Shown here piece after piece: positions 1 to 8,047 of a stretch of DNA of 34,909 bases. This stretch comes from Flavobacterium sp. A45 (GTDB lineage: Bacteria > Bacteroidota > Bacteroidia > Flavobacteriales > Flavobacteriaceae): positions 1 through 34,909 of the forward strand of contig NZ_MUNX01000046.1 in the NCBI RefSeq assembly GCF_002001005.1, read 5' to 3'. The position numbers and the translations under genes were made by a program. The stretch's first letter is position 1; every line of letters starts with the position of its first letter. Below the pieces are notes generated by a model, which was not told the origin of the DNA, made no database searches, and saw only the letters and a list, made by a program, of their open reading frames with translations.

Positions 1-38
1 CCTTTTTTTGTGTCAAAACTACACTATATCAGGATTGA

Positions 39-437
39 TTAATTTTCTACGTCAAACAATTGCACCTGACTTTTCAATCTTTCGATCAATAAATTCATCA
101 TTCGTTTATTTAAGCTAGACGAGTTTTTAATGTAAAGCGCATATTCATCGGTAGTAAACAAAGCGATAATCATACCTTTTAAAGCATTTCTAAATTTAAT
201 GTCTTTTTGGATCGCATTTTCAATAATAGAAAGCTTGTTTTCAACCGTTTTGGTATAAAAATCTCTTTTGTATTTGCTAATATAATTTAGAAAAGAGGCA
301 ATAAACAAATCATTCTGCAATTTCAAAATTGGCCTAAGTACTTCATTTTGAAACTGCTCCTCTGAAGACGATTGAATATTGATGTCTCCCAATGATTCTC
401 CGCGAATTCCTTTTATCAATTTATCTCTCTGATCCAT
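39..437 (-). CDS. Unrecognised small soluble protein (132 aa)
   Basis: I do not recognise a named family. The 132-residue product has no signal peptide or membrane segment, is charged and predicted mostly helical, and shows an ILKLQNDLFIASFLNYISKY stretch near residues 37-56 and a basic, leucine-rich C-terminal helix. The ATG at 435-437 is the natural start because it is the only Met before the conserved-looking MDQRDKLIKGIRGES opening. It is transcribed divergently from the thioesterase at 508, with 70 nt between them. Codon use matches the neighbouring genes and no overlapping frame competes, so I believe it is real. Function is unknown. Confidence 0.75.
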   Translation of the reverse strand: MDQRDKLIKGIRGESLGDINIQSSSEEQFQNEVLRPILKLQNDLFIASFLNYISKYKRDFYTKTVENKLSIIENAIQKDIKFRNALKGMIIALFTTDEYALYIKNSSSLNKRMMNLLIERLKSQVQLFDVEN

Positions 438-507
438 CTTTTTTTCTTTAAAAATATAAAAATTACTGTTAGCAATGTATTATTTTAGCATTAATAAATG
501 AAAAAAC

Positions 508-894
508 ATGAGATTTCACACTAGAAAATGGGTAAAACCAGAAGATTTAAACCCTAACGGCTCCTTATTTGGAGGAAAATTATTGGCGTGGTTAGACGAA
601 GAATTGGCCTTATATTCTATTATACAATTGGAAAATCCTAGAATTGTTACCAAACACATGTCTGAAATCAATTTCAGAAGTTCGGCAAGACAAGGTGATA
701 TCATCGAAATTGGGATTGATGTGGTTAAATTTGGACATACTTCATTGGAACTAAAATGTGAAGCCAGAAACATGATGACCCGTGAGACCATAATCACAAT
801 AGACAGCACCGTAATGGTAAATTTAGGCGAAGACGGTAAACCAAAAGCGCACGGAAAAACAGAAATTGAATTTGTAAAAGACAGGATAGGTTAG
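508..894 (+). CDS. Acyl-CoA thioesterase, YciA-like hotdog fold
   Basis: Probably hydrolyses acyl-CoA thioesters in the cytoplasm. The 128-residue length suits a single hotdog domain. The N-terminal pattern N-x-N-G-x-x-x-G-G-x-L-x-x-x-x-D (residues 15-30, with N17, G22-G23 and D30) matches the catalytic and CoA-binding helix of the YciA/ACOT family. The middle (residues 48-66) has the KHMSEINF.....QGDIIEIG run typical of these enzymes. The ATG at 508 follows an A-rich leader with no Shine-Dalgarno site, as is usual in this phylum. A strong bidirectional hairpin follows at 944-998. The family is clear; the physiological substrate cannot be read from sequence. Confidence 0.9.
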   Translation: MRFHTRKWVKPEDLNPNGSLFGGKLLAWLDEELALYSIIQLENPRIVTKHMSEINFRSSARQGDIIEIGIDVVKFGHTSLELKCEARNMMTRETIITIDSTVMVNLGEDGKPKAHGKTEIEFVKDRIG

Positions 895-943
895 AAGGAA
901 GATGCTAAGTTTATGAGATTCTATGATTGATAAAAATATGTTT

Positions 944-998
944 AGAAATAAAAAATCACTAAATCTATAAATTTGGATTTAGTGATTTTTTTATTTCT
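944..998. terminator. Bidirectional intrinsic terminator
   Basis: Arms AGAAATAAAAAATCACTAAATC and its near-perfect complement at the other end (one extra A/T) enclose a short AT-rich loop. A-run on the left and T-run on the right allow termination in both directions. It sits between the convergent thioesterase gene and the MscS-family gene. Confidence 0.8.
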
Positions 999-1005
999 AA
1001 TGATA

Positions 1006-2265
1006 TTAATAAGTCTTTGCTTCATTTTCAGAAGGCATCACAAAAATCTCCAAATCAAAGTAGGGAACAGCTGCAATAATATGGTCAAAAATATCAGCCA
1101 TAATGTATTCGTAATTCTCAAAACGCTTGTCTTTGGAAAAAGCATAAACTTCCAATGGAACACCATAAGGAGTTGGCTGTAATTGCCTGCAAAGCATTAA
1201 CATATCTCGATTTAATCCTGGATATTGATGTAAATACTGGGTGATGTATTTTCTAAACAAACCTAAATTCGTCAAGTTACGACCGTTTATAGCCAAACTT
1301 TTGTCTATTTTATGTCCATTATTATAGTTGTCGATTTCGGTTTTTCGAGTATCTATATAGTCACTTAAAAGATCAATTCTCTTTAAATCAATAAGTTCAT
1401 TATCTTCCAGAAACCTAATACTATTCGCTTTGATGATAATATGCCGTTTGATTCGTCGTCCGTCTGAATTAAGCATTCCTCTCCAGTTTTGAAAAGAGTC
1501 GGAACTCAAACTATAGGTAGGAATCGTAGTTGTGGTATTGTCAAAATTTCGGACTTTCACTGTAGCCAGATTGATTTCTATTACATCACCATCGGCACCA
1601 TAACGATCCATTGTTATCCAGTCGCCAATGCGTACCATGTCGTTTATAGCCACTTGGACGCTTGCCACAAAACCTAAAATAGTATCTCTAAAAATTAAGA
1701 TAACAACAGCCGAAACTGCTCCCAAAATGGTCAACAATTCCTTTTGGTCAATGTCAAAAAGTTTCGAAAAAATCAATGCGATACCAAACATCCACAGCAC
1801 AATCATGATAACCTGAATGAAACTGTCAATAGGTTTGTCACTGTAGCGGGGAATCAATTTTAAATAATCTCTTACCGAATTAAAAATGGTTCGGATAATC
1901 CATAAAATCAGTAAAACTATGTATGTGGCAACTGTTTTACCAAAAACGTTCTCCCAATATTCAAATTTATCCAAAATCACTGGAACAGATCTAAAGACAA
2001 AAAACAAAGGAACCAAATAAGCGATGTACTTTGCCGTTTTATTGGTTACCAATAAATCATCAAATTTGGTTTTGGTTCTTTGGGCAACAAGAGCCATGAT
2101 CGTTACCAATATAAATCGGAAAACCACATACAATGCATAAGCCAAAAAACAAAGCAAAATAGTATTGAAAAACAAACTCAGATAAGTCGAAGAAGTTCTG
2201 CTCATTCCCCAATCTCTGAAAATAGGGTAGAGGAAACTAAAAATGGAATGAATGAGTTTGTTCAT
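1006..2265 (-). CDS. MscS-family mechanosensitive channel (YbdG-like)
   Basis: Predicted inner-membrane osmotic safety valve. The 419 residues give about five membrane segments (roughly residues 30-60, 79-95, 111-130, 147-170 and 176-205). The last is the pore-lining helix and is followed directly by the MscS beta domain: DTILGFVASVQVAINDMVRI, then GDWITMD, a glycine-rich turn, V-x-V-R-N-FDNTT and the IPTYSLSSDSFQNWRG segment near 249-263. The length and the long beta-domain insert resemble the 415-residue E. coli YbdG rather than the shorter MscS. It starts 3 nt after the DUF3817 gene, so the two are very likely co-transcribed. Confidence 0.92.
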   Translation of the reverse strand: MNKLIHSIFSFLYPIFRDWGMSRTSSTYLSLFFNTILLCFLAYALYVVFRFILVTIMALVAQRTKTKFDDLLVTNKTAKYIAYLVPLFFVFRSVPVILDKFEYWENVFGKTVATYIVLLILWIIRTIFNSVRDYLKLIPRYSDKPIDSFIQVIMIVLWMFGIALIFSKLFDIDQKELLTILGAVSAVVILIFRDTILGFVASVQVAINDMVRIGDWITMDRYGADGDVIEINLATVKVRNFDNTTTTIPTYSLSSDSFQNWRGMLNSDGRRIKRHIIIKANSIRFLEDNELIDLKRIDLLSDYIDTRKTEIDNYNNGHKIDKSLAINGRNLTNLGLFRKYITQYLHQYPGLNRDMLMLCRQLQPTPYGVPLEVYAFSKDKRFENYEYIMADIFDHIIAAVPYFDLEIFVMPSENEAKTY

Positions 2266-2268
2266 ATT

Positions 2269-2544
2269 TTACAAATATTTTTTCTCCACATAAAAAGTAC
2301 CAAAAGGAACTAATGAAGCAATCAATATAATGCTAAAGACTTTAAAATTCCATTTTTGAGCCTTTTTCAACAAAAAGGCCAATAAAACATAACCTATAAA
2401 CAATACACCATGGCTCATTCCGACGGGATACAGTAATGTTTTGTAAAGTTCCATATTTGTTGGTTTAATAAAAAGCATATTCGAAAATAAAACCAAATAA
2501 GAGATGCCTTCTAAAATGGCTGTAATCTTAAAAATTTTAAGCAT
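2269..2544 (-). CDS. DUF3817 small integral membrane protein
   Basis: The 91-residue protein has three hydrophobic segments (about residues 8-26, 43-61 and 67-84). It shows the DUF3817 hallmarks: an early EG-x-SYLVL helix and a YPVGMSHG segment in the middle. Function is unknown across the family. The gene lies directly upstream of the MscS-type channel with a 3-nt gap, so it forms a two-gene operon with it. That pairing hints at an envelope role but does not prove it. Confidence 0.85.
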   Translation of the reverse strand: MLKIFKITAILEGISYLVLFSNMLFIKPTNMELYKTLLYPVGMSHGVLFIGYVLLAFLLKKAQKWNFKVFSIILIASLVPFGTFYVEKKYL

Positions 2545-2622
2545 TTGTAGTTGTTTTTTAATTTAAAAGCCCAAAATTAAGTAATAACATTCATTATTAC
2601 AGTATTCGTTTAAAAACTAAAT

Positions 2623-2630
2623 TACTTTTG
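2623..2630 (+). promoter_or_regulatory. Candidate -7 box for the DUF6155-like gene
   Basis: TACTTTTG fits the Bacteroidota -7 consensus TAnnTTTG and lies 18 nt before the ATG at 2649. No good -33 TTTG was found at the usual spacing, so this is tentative. Confidence 0.4.
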
Positions 2631-2648
2631 TATTCTTAAACTTTGAAA

Positions 2649-3191
2649 ATGAGCAAGCGCGATTTAAAAAAATACTTAAATGAACTTACCAAAGAACAGC
2701 TGGAAGAGCAGATTCTTGAATTGTATGAAAAATTCCCTCCGGTAAAAGTATATTACAATTTTGTCTTCAATCCAAAAGAGGAAACGCTACTACAGGAATG
2801 CAAACTCAAAATATCACAAGAATATTTCCCGCTACAGACAAAAGGAAAAAGAAAAAAGCCAAAAATGAGGCGCTCTGTTGCTCAAAAATACATCAAACAT
2901 TTCATTTTATTGGGTGTCGATCCTTTTGTAATTGCCGATATCATGCTTTATAACATCGAAATCGCTCAGACTTTCGCATCAGAAAACATCGTAAGACAAG
3001 AATTATTTTACAAAAGCATGTTTAATTCATTCGAACAGGCTTTAAAATTCATTATTTCAAATGGAATTATTGGTGAATTCAAGAGCCGATTAATTGCAGT
3101 TTCGGATGAAGCCTCCAATCAAAAATGGATCAATCGCACTGATTTCAAATCAAATATTGAACTTTTGGATAACGAAAAAGACCTTTTATAA
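2649..3191 (+). CDS. DUF6155-like protein
   Basis: A soluble, lysine-rich protein of 180 residues. The start MSKRDLKKYLNELTKEQLEE, the F-P-x-V-K-V-YYNFVFNP block near residues 34-47 and the basic KGKRKKPKMRR stretch near 71-83 fit the uncharacterised DUF6155 family as I remember it. A TTG codon two codons upstream (2643) is possible, but the ATG at 2649 is preferred because it begins the conserved N-terminus and is preceded by an A-rich leader. It is divergent from the DUF3817/MscS operon. The basic block suggests nucleic-acid or ribosome contact, but that is only inference. Confidence 0.8.
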   Translation: MSKRDLKKYLNELTKEQLEEQILELYEKFPPVKVYYNFVFNPKEETLLQECKLKISQEYFPLQTKGKRKKPKMRRSVAQKYIKHFILLGVDPFVIADIMLYNIEIAQTFASENIVRQELFYKSMFNSFEQALKFIISNGIIGEFKSRLIAVSDEASNQKWINRTDFKSNIELLDNEKDLL

Positions 3192-3257
3192 TTAATATTT
3201 ATTATCCCCGCTTATATTTTTTTAAAACTTTTTGACCGAATAACTGTTTTTTAGGCG

Positions 3258-3265
3258 TATTTTTG
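3258..3265 (+). promoter_or_regulatory. Candidate -7 box for the helicase gene at 3286
   Basis: TATTTTTG matches TAnnTTTG and ends 20 nt before the ATG. A TTTG at 3231-3234 is a possible -33 element, but the 23-nt spacing is longer than ideal. Confidence 0.4.
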
Positions 3266-3285
3266 CAAAAATCGAAAAATATACA

Positions 3286-4824
3286 ATGCATCAAGAGAGT
3301 TTAGAAATTGAAATCGAAGCCAAAAAAGAACTTTACGCTTACCAGCAAGGGGACATTGACGCCATTTTTGAGCGTATAGATAATGCTCCTGCACAACATC
3401 ATTTATTATATCAATTGCCTACAGGTGGTGGAAAAACGGTGATTTTTTCTGAAATCGTTCGCCGTTATTTGTCCCAACACAATAAGAAAGTGGTGGTGTT
3501 AACGCACCGTATCGAGTTGTGCAAGCAAACTTCGAAAATGTTAAAAGGTTTTGATGTAAAAAACAAAATCATCAACAGTAAAGTAAAAGAACTTCCGGAC
3601 CAAAATGATTATTCTTGTTTTGTGGCTATGGTCGAAACTTTGAAAAACCGTATCAATGACGAAAAATTACATTTAGATAATATAGGTCTGGTAATTATCG
3701 ATGAGGCGCATTACAATTCCTTTAGAAAATTATTAAAATCGTTCAAAAATGCATTCATACTTGGAGTTACTGCAACTCCTTTGAGTTCAAACATAAAATT
3801 GCCAATGCACCAAAGTTATGATGAACTGATTGTGGGAGACACCATCAATTCATTAATCGAAAATGGTTTCTTGGCAAAAGCGGTTACTTATAGTTATGAC
3901 GTTGGTTTAACCTCTTTAAAAGTAGGTATTAACGGAGATTACACCGTAAAATCTTCCGATGATTTATACACCAATATGGCGATGCAGGAAAAATTACTGC
4001 ATGCTTATACCGAAAAATCTTTAGGTAAAAAAACCTTGATTTTCAACAACGGTATCAATACTTCTTTATATGTTTATGAAACGTTTAGAGAAGCGGGTTA
4101 TGGCATTCGTCACCTTGATAACACCAGCAGTGCCGAAGAACGAAAAGAAATTCTGCATTGGTTCAAGCACACACCAGACGCCATTTTGACATCTGTCGGA
4201 ATCCTGACAACCGGTTTTGATGAGCCAACTGTCGAAACCATTATTTTGAACAGAGCAACCAAATCCCTGACTTTGTATTTCCAAATGATAGGCCGTGGTT
4301 CTAGAAAATTGCCTAAAAAAGACGAATTTACCGTAATTGATTTGGGTAATAACGCAGCCCGTTTCGGACTTTGGAGCGATCCAGTAAACTGGCAGCACAT
4401 TTTTAAATCTCCTGAGTTTTACTTGGAGAATTTAAGAGATGACAGCGAAATCGAATTGCATTTCAAATATTCAATGCCACCAGAATTGCGTGCCAAATTT
4501 AGCAAAACGGCCGTTGTCGAGTTTGATGTAGATGAAGAACACAAATTGGCGATTGCTCAGAACTTAAGATCCAAAGTGGTTTTAGATAAATCAATTGACC
4601 AGCACGCTGCAATGTGTGTGGACAATACCGAGGAACTGCAGGAAGCCAAAGCGCTTTCAAAAGAATTGGAAGCCGATATTGAATACCGTGTAAAACGTTT
4701 TTCAAAATGCCTTAGTCAATGTAGCAAAAACTACCGAGAATGGCTAATGGACGATTATAAACTAAAAATGACCTTGTTAATCGGAAAAAAATATCGTGAG
4801 AAAATCATGAACGAAGCCGATTAA
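3286..4824 (+). CDS. DEAD/DEAH-box helicase (superfamily 2, SSL2-like)
   Basis: An ATP-dependent DNA or RNA helicase, 512 residues. Domain 1 has a YQ-type start (YAYQQGDI, 17-24), Walker A PTGGGKT (45-51), DEAH (139-142) and TATP (162-165). Domain 2 has TLIFNNG, ILTSVGILTTGFDEPTVET and the arginine-finger motif QMIGRGSRKLP. About 130 C-terminal residues after the core have no recognisable domain. The layout resembles the SSL2/Rad25-type helicases annotated as YPTGGGKT helicases in many bacteria. It stands alone, followed by a hairpin at 4844-4875. The exact substrate is unknown. Confidence 0.9.
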   Translation: MHQESLEIEIEAKKELYAYQQGDIDAIFERIDNAPAQHHLLYQLPTGGGKTVIFSEIVRRYLSQHNKKVVVLTHRIELCKQTSKMLKGFDVKNKIINSKVKELPDQNDYSCFVAMVETLKNRINDEKLHLDNIGLVIIDEAHYNSFRKLLKSFKNAFILGVTATPLSSNIKLPMHQSYDELIVGDTINSLIENGFLAKAVTYSYDVGLTSLKVGINGDYTVKSSDDLYTNMAMQEKLLHAYTEKSLGKKTLIFNNGINTSLYVYETFREAGYGIRHLDNTSSAEERKEILHWFKHTPDAILTSVGILTTGFDEPTVETIILNRATKSLTLYFQMIGRGSRKLPKKDEFTVIDLGNNAARFGLWSDPVNWQHIFKSPEFYLENLRDDSEIELHFKYSMPPELRAKFSKTAVVEFDVDEEHKLAIAQNLRSKVVLDKSIDQHAAMCVDNTEELQEAKALSKELEADIEYRVKRFSKCLSQCSKNYREWLMDDYKLKMTLLIGKKYREKIMNEAD

Positions 4825-4843
4825 TAAAATATCAAATTTCAAC

Positions 4844-4875
4844 ATAGAGACGCAATACAATGTGTCTCTATTTTG
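4844..4875 (+). terminator. Intrinsic terminator after the SSL2-like helicase
   Basis: ATAGAGACGCA at 4844-4854 pairs with TGTGTCTCTAT at 4861-4871 (one mismatch-like pair), with a 6-nt loop and a TTTT tail. It lies 20 nt after the stop codon. Confidence 0.7.
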
Positions 4876-4893
4876 ATTTATATAAATAATTTT

Positions 4894-5046
4894 CAGGAGC
4901 CAATCCCGCTATCCGTTGCAAACGAAGTTCACTGAACTCCGCTTAAAATGAAAGTTAAGTGAAGTAATCTTATAAGCCGAACCCCGGCTTATAAGGATTT
5001 CCACTGCACACGAGCGATAGCGAACTGGCGAAGCAATCGGGGCTAA
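4894..5046 (+). repeat. Dispersed intergenic repeat, family 1 copy A
   Basis: The left end is AGGAGC followed by TCCCGCTATCCG. The middle contains a perfect 10-bp hairpin (CTTATAAGCC at 4969-4978 with GGCTTATAAG at 4986-4995). The right side has GGATTTCCACTGC and ends ATCGGGGCTA. The same ordered boxes occur in reverse orientation at 29881-29948 with a different hairpin, which shows a repeat family with conserved borders and variable core. The rest of the 273-nt spacer holds only the terminator and an AT-rich leader for the next gene. Confidence 0.7.
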
Positions 5047-5097
5047 AACAACATTCTGCTATTCAATTAGCATTTTACAATTAAAAAAACACAAAGC

Positions 5098-6432
5098 ATG
5101 TCAGCACAATTCTCAGACTTAGGAGTTTCAAAAGGAATACTAAAAGCGATTACCGAAATGGGAATTGTAACCCCAACCGAAATTCAGCAAAAAACCATTC
5201 CGCTATTGTTAGCAAACACTACCGATATCGTGGGGCTTGCCAAAACAGGAACGGGGAAAACCGCTGCTTTTGGTTTGCCGTTATTGCAATTGATAGACAC
5301 CAATGTTGCTGCTGTACAAGCCGTAATCCTAGTGCCTACAAGAGAATTGGGACAACAAATTTTCAATAATCTAGAAAGTTATGCTAAATACCTTCCTGAA
5401 GTTTCAATCGCTGCCGTTTGTGGCGGAATCCCAATCAAACCGCAAATTGAAAGATTAAAATCACCAACACATATCGTCGTAGCAACTCCAGGTCGATTGA
5501 TCGATTTATTGCAACGAAAAGCCATTAGCCTAAAGGAAACCAAATTTCTAGTTCTCGACGAAGCCGATGAAATGGTTTCTATCCTTAAAGAAGCTTTGGA
5601 CGAAATCATAACCGAATTACCAAAAACATACAGAACCTTTTTGTTTTCGGCGACTATGCCAGGGACAATTAAGCAGTTAATCCAGAATTACCTAAACAAA
5701 AACGTTGTGACGGTAAGCGCCAGTATGGAAACTGTCGGTAATCAAGGGATAGATCACAACTATATTGTAGTAGATCCTATAGAAAAACTGGATGTTTTAA
5801 TGCATTTCTTGAATTCTAAAGATGGTGAGCGTGGTATTATCTTTTGTAAAACCAAAGCTGCCGTTAATAAATTAGCCAAAAACTTGGCAATCAACAGATT
5901 TTCATCAGGAGCTTTGCACGGCAGTCTGTCGCAAGGAATCCGTGACCGAATCATGGAACAGTTTCGTGAAGGGCATATCAATATTTTGGTGGCAACCGAT
6001 TTGGCCGCAAGGGGAATTGACGTAAAAGAAATTTCTTATGTAGTCAATTATCACTTGCCTGATGTCTATGAAGTATACGTTCACCGTAGCGGAAGAACGG
6101 CTAGAGCAGGAGCCAAAGGACTTTCTTTGACCGTATTGCAACCCGAAGAAGTGGCTGAAATTGCCGATTTCGAAAGAGAATTGGGAATCCAGTTTACCAA
6201 ATACAAAAAACCTTCTGTTGCAAGTATTGAAGAAAACAACACGCTTTTATGGGCGAAGCAAATCTTCAAAACCAAACCCAATCACGATGTTGACGCCGAA
6301 TTAAAAACAAAAATAAAGACCATTTTTCATCATCTTACCAAAGACGAATTGATCGAAAAATTGCTGGCTAATTATATTCTTCAAAACAAAACCGAAATCG
6401 CAGAAAAGCCTGTTAAAAAATTTAAAAACTAA
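5098..6432 (+). CDS. DEAD-box ATP-dependent RNA helicase
   Basis: A 444-residue RNA helicase that probably acts in ribosome assembly or RNA turnover. All core motifs are present: Q motif (F-x-x-L-G plus TPTEIQQKTIP, about 5-35), Walker A AKTGTGKT (48-55), PTRELGQQ (80-87), DEAD (154-157), SAT, the IIFCKTK start of domain 2, VATDLAARGIDV and HRSGRTARAG. The C-terminal tail after the core is about 70 residues and lysine-rich. I see no DbpA-type RNA-binding domain, so it should not be called dbpA. It is a single gene; the 343-nt spacer after it is rich in repeats. Confidence 0.95.
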   Translation: MSAQFSDLGVSKGILKAITEMGIVTPTEIQQKTIPLLLANTTDIVGLAKTGTGKTAAFGLPLLQLIDTNVAAVQAVILVPTRELGQQIFNNLESYAKYLPEVSIAAVCGGIPIKPQIERLKSPTHIVVATPGRLIDLLQRKAISLKETKFLVLDEADEMVSILKEALDEIITELPKTYRTFLFSATMPGTIKQLIQNYLNKNVVTVSASMETVGNQGIDHNYIVVDPIEKLDVLMHFLNSKDGERGIIFCKTKAAVNKLAKNLAINRFSSGALHGSLSQGIRDRIMEQFREGHINILVATDLAARGIDVKEISYVVNYHLPDVYEVYVHRSGRTARAGAKGLSLTVLQPEEVAEIADFERELGIQFTKYKKPSVASIEENNTLLWAKQIFKTKPNHDVDAELKTKIKTIFHHLTKDELIEKLLANYILQNKTEIAEKPVKKFKN

Positions 6433-6480
6433 ACTATTCTGCACTAAAAGCACATAGATTTAGGTTGCATCACTTCTTTA

Positions 6481-6545
6481 TTAGCCACAAATTACACCAA
6501 ATAGCACTAAAATAATTTGTGCAAATTTTTGTAATTTGTGGCTAA
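6481..6545. repeat. 16-bp perfect inverted repeat with nested hairpin
   Basis: TTAGCCACAAATTACA at 6481-6496 is exactly complementary to TGTAATTTGTGGCTAA at 6530-6545. A smaller GCAC/GTGC pair (6504-6507 and 6519-6522) is nested inside. It lies about 50 nt after the RNA helicase stop codon, so it could act as an mRNA 3' end, but there is no clean T-run. Confidence 0.75.
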
Positions 6546-6617
6546 AATAGTTTCGAAAACAAAAGGAGAATACTCTGAAGTACATAGTTTCAACTATTTC
6601 TCGAACAATTTAAATAA

Positions 6618-6667
6618 AATCTGTGTTAATCTGTATGAATCTGTATGAATCTGTGAAATCCGTGGCA
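6618..6667. repeat. 10-bp tandem word repeat (AATCTGTRTK type)
   Basis: The units AATCTGTGTT, AATCTGTATG, AATCTGTATG and AATCTGTGAA follow each other without gaps and end in the related word ATCCGTGGCA. Five units in 50 nt is far above chance for this spacer. Confidence 0.8.
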
Positions 6668-6729
6668 AAAAAAATTATCGGTATACTTTGCAGACTGACA
6701 TATAAAATAATATTCAAATTAAAATTTGT

Positions 6730-6769
6730 ACTTTTATGAGAAACAAAAACTAGTTGTTCTCATAAAAGT
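6730..6769 (+). promoter_or_regulatory. Inverted repeat in the leader of the NADH dehydrogenase gene
   Basis: ACTTTTATGAGAA (6730-6742) pairs perfectly with TTCTCATAAAAGT (6757-6769). CAA/TTG extends the stem beyond a single-base bulge. The element ends 6 nt before the ATG at 6776, so as RNA it would lie over the ribosome landing site; as DNA it would be a good operator. No regulator can be named from the sequence. Confidence 0.55.
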
Positions 6770-6775
6770 CTCAAT

Positions 6776-8047
6776 ATGCAAATAGTAATCATAGGAGGAG
6801 GTTTCGCTGGAATTAATTTAGCCAAAGAACTCGCCAACCACAAAGGAATTGAAGTAACCCTTGTTGACAAAAACAATTATAATTTCTTTCCGCCACTCAT
6901 CTATCAGGTAGCCACTGCCTTTTTAGAACCATCAAGCATCAGTTATCCTTACCGAAAGTTTTTTGCAGGCAAAAAGAATCTGCAGTTTCGTTTGGGCGAA
7001 TTGCTGAAAGTAGTTCCTGCCGAAAACAAAATCATCCTCAATAACGGCGAGTTGCAATACGACCACTTGGTCTTTGCAACAGGCGCCGAAACCAGTTATT
7101 TCGGGATGGAAAATGTCAAGAAAAATGCCATTCCGATGAAAACCCTCAATGATGCCATTGAAATGCGCAATGCCTTATTGAAAAACCTCGAAAAAGCAGC
7201 CATTTGCAAAGACATCCGCAAGCGAAGAACACTCTTAACCATTGTAGTTGTTGGAGGTGGCCCCACAGGAGTCGAAGTTTCTGGAATGTTTGCCGAAATG
7301 CGAAAAAGCATTTTACTCAAAGAATATCCCGAATTAGACACTACTGCCAGTAACGTTTATTTAATCGATGGGGGAGATGCCTTATTATCCCCAATGAGCG
7401 CAGCATCACAGGAAGATACACTCGAAGCAGTAACAAAACTTGGAGTTGTAGTAAAACTAAACACCCGTGTCGTGGATTACAAAGACGATACCGTTTTCTT
7501 TGCCGATGGAAAAACAATACAAACCAAAAACTTAATTTGGGCGGCAGGAGTTTCGGCAAGGGAATTTGAAGGAATTCCGGCAGAAAGTTACGGTCGTGGC
7601 AAACGAATGGCTACCGATGCTTTCAACAAAGTAAACGCTACCAATAACATCTACGCCATTGGCGATACCTGTATTCAACTCAATGATCTAGATTTCCCGG
7701 GCGGTCACCCGCAAGTCGCACAAGTCGCTATCCAACAGGGAATAAATCTAGCCGAAAACTTCAAATTAATAGTTCAAAACAAGCCATTAAAACCCTTTAA
7801 ATACAAGGACAAAGGTTCTATGGCCATCATCGGAAAAAACAAAGCCGTTGTCGATTTACCAAAACCAAAAATGCATTTCAATGGCTTTTTCGCTTGGATG
7901 ATTTGGTTATTTGTTCACCTAATGTCCTTAATAACGTATCGTAACAGAATCAATACTTTTTACCATTGGATGATTGCTTATTTCTCCAAAGACCAATCGT
8001 TGCGAATGATTATTAGGCCTGAGAAGAGAACGAAAGGGGAGGCGTAG
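6776..8047 (+). CDS. ndh: Type II NADH:quinone oxidoreductase (NDH-2)
   Basis: A single-subunit flavoprotein that oxidises NADH and reduces menaquinone at the membrane without pumping protons. It is 423 residues. The FAD-binding Rossmann motif IIGGGFAG is at 5-12, the second dinucleotide motif VVGGGPTGVE near 158-167 (NADH), and the AIGD motif (IYAIGDTCIQ) near 296-305 contacts FAD. The C-terminus has the hydrophobic, amphipathic helices FFAWMIWLFVHLMSL and INTFYHWMIAYF that anchor NDH-2 to the membrane. The start is at the ATG just before the Rossmann strand. A strong inverted repeat sits directly upstream. Confidence 0.93.
   Translation: MQIVIIGGGFAGINLAKELANHKGIEVTLVDKNNYNFFPPLIYQVATAFLEPSSISYPYRKFFAGKKNLQFRLGELLKVVPAENKIILNNGELQYDHLVFATGAETSYFGMENVKKNAIPMKTLNDAIEMRNALLKNLEKAAICKDIRKRRTLLTIVVVGGGPTGVEVSGMFAEMRKSILLKEYPELDTTASNVYLIDGGDALLSPMSAASQEDTLEAVTKLGVVVKLNTRVVDYKDDTVFFADGKTIQTKNLIWAAGVSAREFEGIPAESYGRGKRMATDAFNKVNATNNIYAIGDTCIQLNDLDFPGGHPQVAQVAIQQGINLAENFKLIVQNKPLKPFKYKDKGSMAIIGKNKAVVDLPKPKMHFNGFFAWMIWLFVHLMSLITYRNRINTFYHWMIAYFSKDQSLRMIIRPEKRTKGEA

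Larger units (their letters stand above)
6433..6775. other. Repeat-rich spacer between RNA helicase and NADH dehydrogenase
   Basis: This 343-nt spacer has no coding potential that I can support. It contains a 16-bp inverted repeat (6481-6545), a 10-bp tandem word repeat (6618-6667) and a 13-bp inverted repeat directly before the next start codon (6730-6769), each listed separately. The remainder is plain AT-rich sequence. Confidence 0.75.
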
